Of a stretch of DNA of 64,000 nucleotides, positions 63,485 through 64,000 are shown piece after piece. This stretch comes from an uncultured Rhizobiaceae group bacterium (GTDB taxonomy: Bacteria > Pseudomonadota > Alphaproteobacteria > Rhizobiales > Rhizobiaceae): contig CALLUS010000018.1 in the NCBI GenBank assembly GCA_938010435.1, forward strand, positions 1 through 64,000, written 5' to 3'. Within the stretch, counting starts at the first letter, position 1. Every line of letters starts with the position of its first letter. The translations under genes and the position numbers were made by a program. The notes below the pieces were generated by a model, which searched no databases, was not told the DNA's origin, and saw only the letters and a list, made by a program, of their open reading frames with translations.

Positions 63485-64000
63485 ATGTCACTCAACAAAG
63501 CACTCTTTGAATGGACAGGACCTATGGGCTTGCCGGAGTTTACAGAAATTGATCCTGCTGACTTCGCACCGGCATTTAAGGAGGCATTTAAGTTTGATCG
63601 CGCAGCAGTCAACGCCATTGCAGACAACCCGGATGCGCCCACATATAAAAATACAATTGATACATTAGAAGCTCCTGAAGCACCCGATGCGCAAATGCTT
63701 GAGAAAGTATCGGCTATTTTTTGGAACCTGATGGGTGCTCATAGCAATGATACGTTGCGTGAGTTGGAAAGTGACATTGCGCCAAAAATGTCACGTCACA
63801 TGTCGGAAACGGCTGCCAACAAAAAGCTTTTCAAACGCATTGATACACTATGGCAACAGAAGGATGTTTTAGAGCTTTCACACGAACAAATTCGCGTGTT
63901 GGAAAAGCATTGGAAAAACTTTGTGCGCGCGGGTGCTGCTCTGGACGAGCAAGGGCAAAAAAAACTTTCTGAAACCAATGCAGAATTAGCTCAACTGGGA
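63485..64000 (+). CDS. M3 family oligopeptidase (Dcp/OpdA-like), N-terminal part, runs off the window
   Basis: An open frame of 172 codons from ATG 63485 to the right edge. It starts SLNKALFEWTGPMGLPEFTEIDPADFAPAFKEAF and continues with NPDAPTYKNTIDTLE and GAALDEQGQKKLSETNAELAQLG, the helical N-domain of M3 peptidases (oligopeptidase A, dipeptidyl carboxypeptidase). The zinc motif HEXXH would lie about 280 residues further on, outside the window. It is divergent from the sodium-channel gene. Confidence 0.88.
   Translation, partial: MSLNKALFEWTGPMGLPEFTEIDPADFAPAFKEAFKFDRAAVNAIADNPDAPTYKNTIDTLEAPEAPDAQMLEKVSAIFWNLMGAHSNDTLRELESDIAPKMSRHMSETAANKKLFKRIDTLWQQKDVLELSHEQIRVLEKHWKNFVRAGAALDEQGQKKLSETNAELAQLG

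Overview
The window looks like a piece of alphaproteobacterial chromosome, most likely Hyphomicrobiales (Rhizobiales) and probably a marine, moderate-GC member. The evidence is the gene set: dapF-mtaB-ftsY beside ccmABCDG and a septation protein, the DUF2794 and DUF1737 small proteins, chorismate mutase between ffh and rpsP, and long Ala/Glu-rich tails on S16 and L19. The genus cannot be read from the sequence alone. No prophage, CRISPR array or intact transposon is visible. The only mobile DNA is the tail of an IS481-type transposase at the left edge.

Layout. 1-11.6 kb: IS remnant, beta-carbonic anhydrase, a stress operon (thioredoxin-TPR chaperedoxin, Lon-type substrate-binding protein, Trm112-like) behind a heat-shock-type promoter, a prolyl-tRNA editing protein, tRNA-Gly(GCC), DUF3237, leuD, small proteins, a phosphotransacylase-like enzyme, a 2-hydroxyacid dehydrogenase, a GST/CoA-transferase pair, and two probably exported proteins (DUF1287, phosphodiester glycosidase). 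11.6-18 kb: leuC, a frameshifted membrane diguanylate cyclase, then ffh-GNAT-chorismate mutase-rpsP-rimM on the minus strand. 18-31.7 kb: a candidate small RNA, an MBL-fold hydrolase, a GNAT, dapF-mtaB-ftsY, ccmABCDG, septation protein A, aconitase and a DUF1223 protein. 31.7-37.7 kb: a gene-free stretch with a second candidate RNA, then DUF2794, trmD, rplS, an M23 peptidase, leuB, DUF4174 and a nitroreductase.

37.8-46.8 kb holds the most distinctive block. It is a one-directional set: XRE-cupin regulator, two FAD/GcvT fusion oxidases of the dimethylglycine/sarcosine dehydrogenase type, a homocysteine S-methyltransferase-like protein between them, a PEP-mutase/isocitrate-lyase-like protein and a non-pyrrolysine MttB-like methyltransferase. 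Together they suggest stepwise demethylation of a quaternary amine or betaine into homocysteine or the folate pool. No corrinoid protein is encoded nearby. Pyruvate carboxylase follows.

50.3-64 kb: a GNAT, an SDR, the tesA-like / ybbA-ybbP-like lipase-ABC transporter block, a Bax-inhibitor-1 protein, a UMF1-type transporter, purH, tsaD-gpsA, an EVE-domain protein, a bacterial voltage-gated sodium channel and the first 172 codons of an M3 oligopeptidase. A larger-scale feature is the scattering of the usual rpsP-rimM-trmD-rplS-leuC-leuD-leuB neighbourhood over about 31 kb and both strands.
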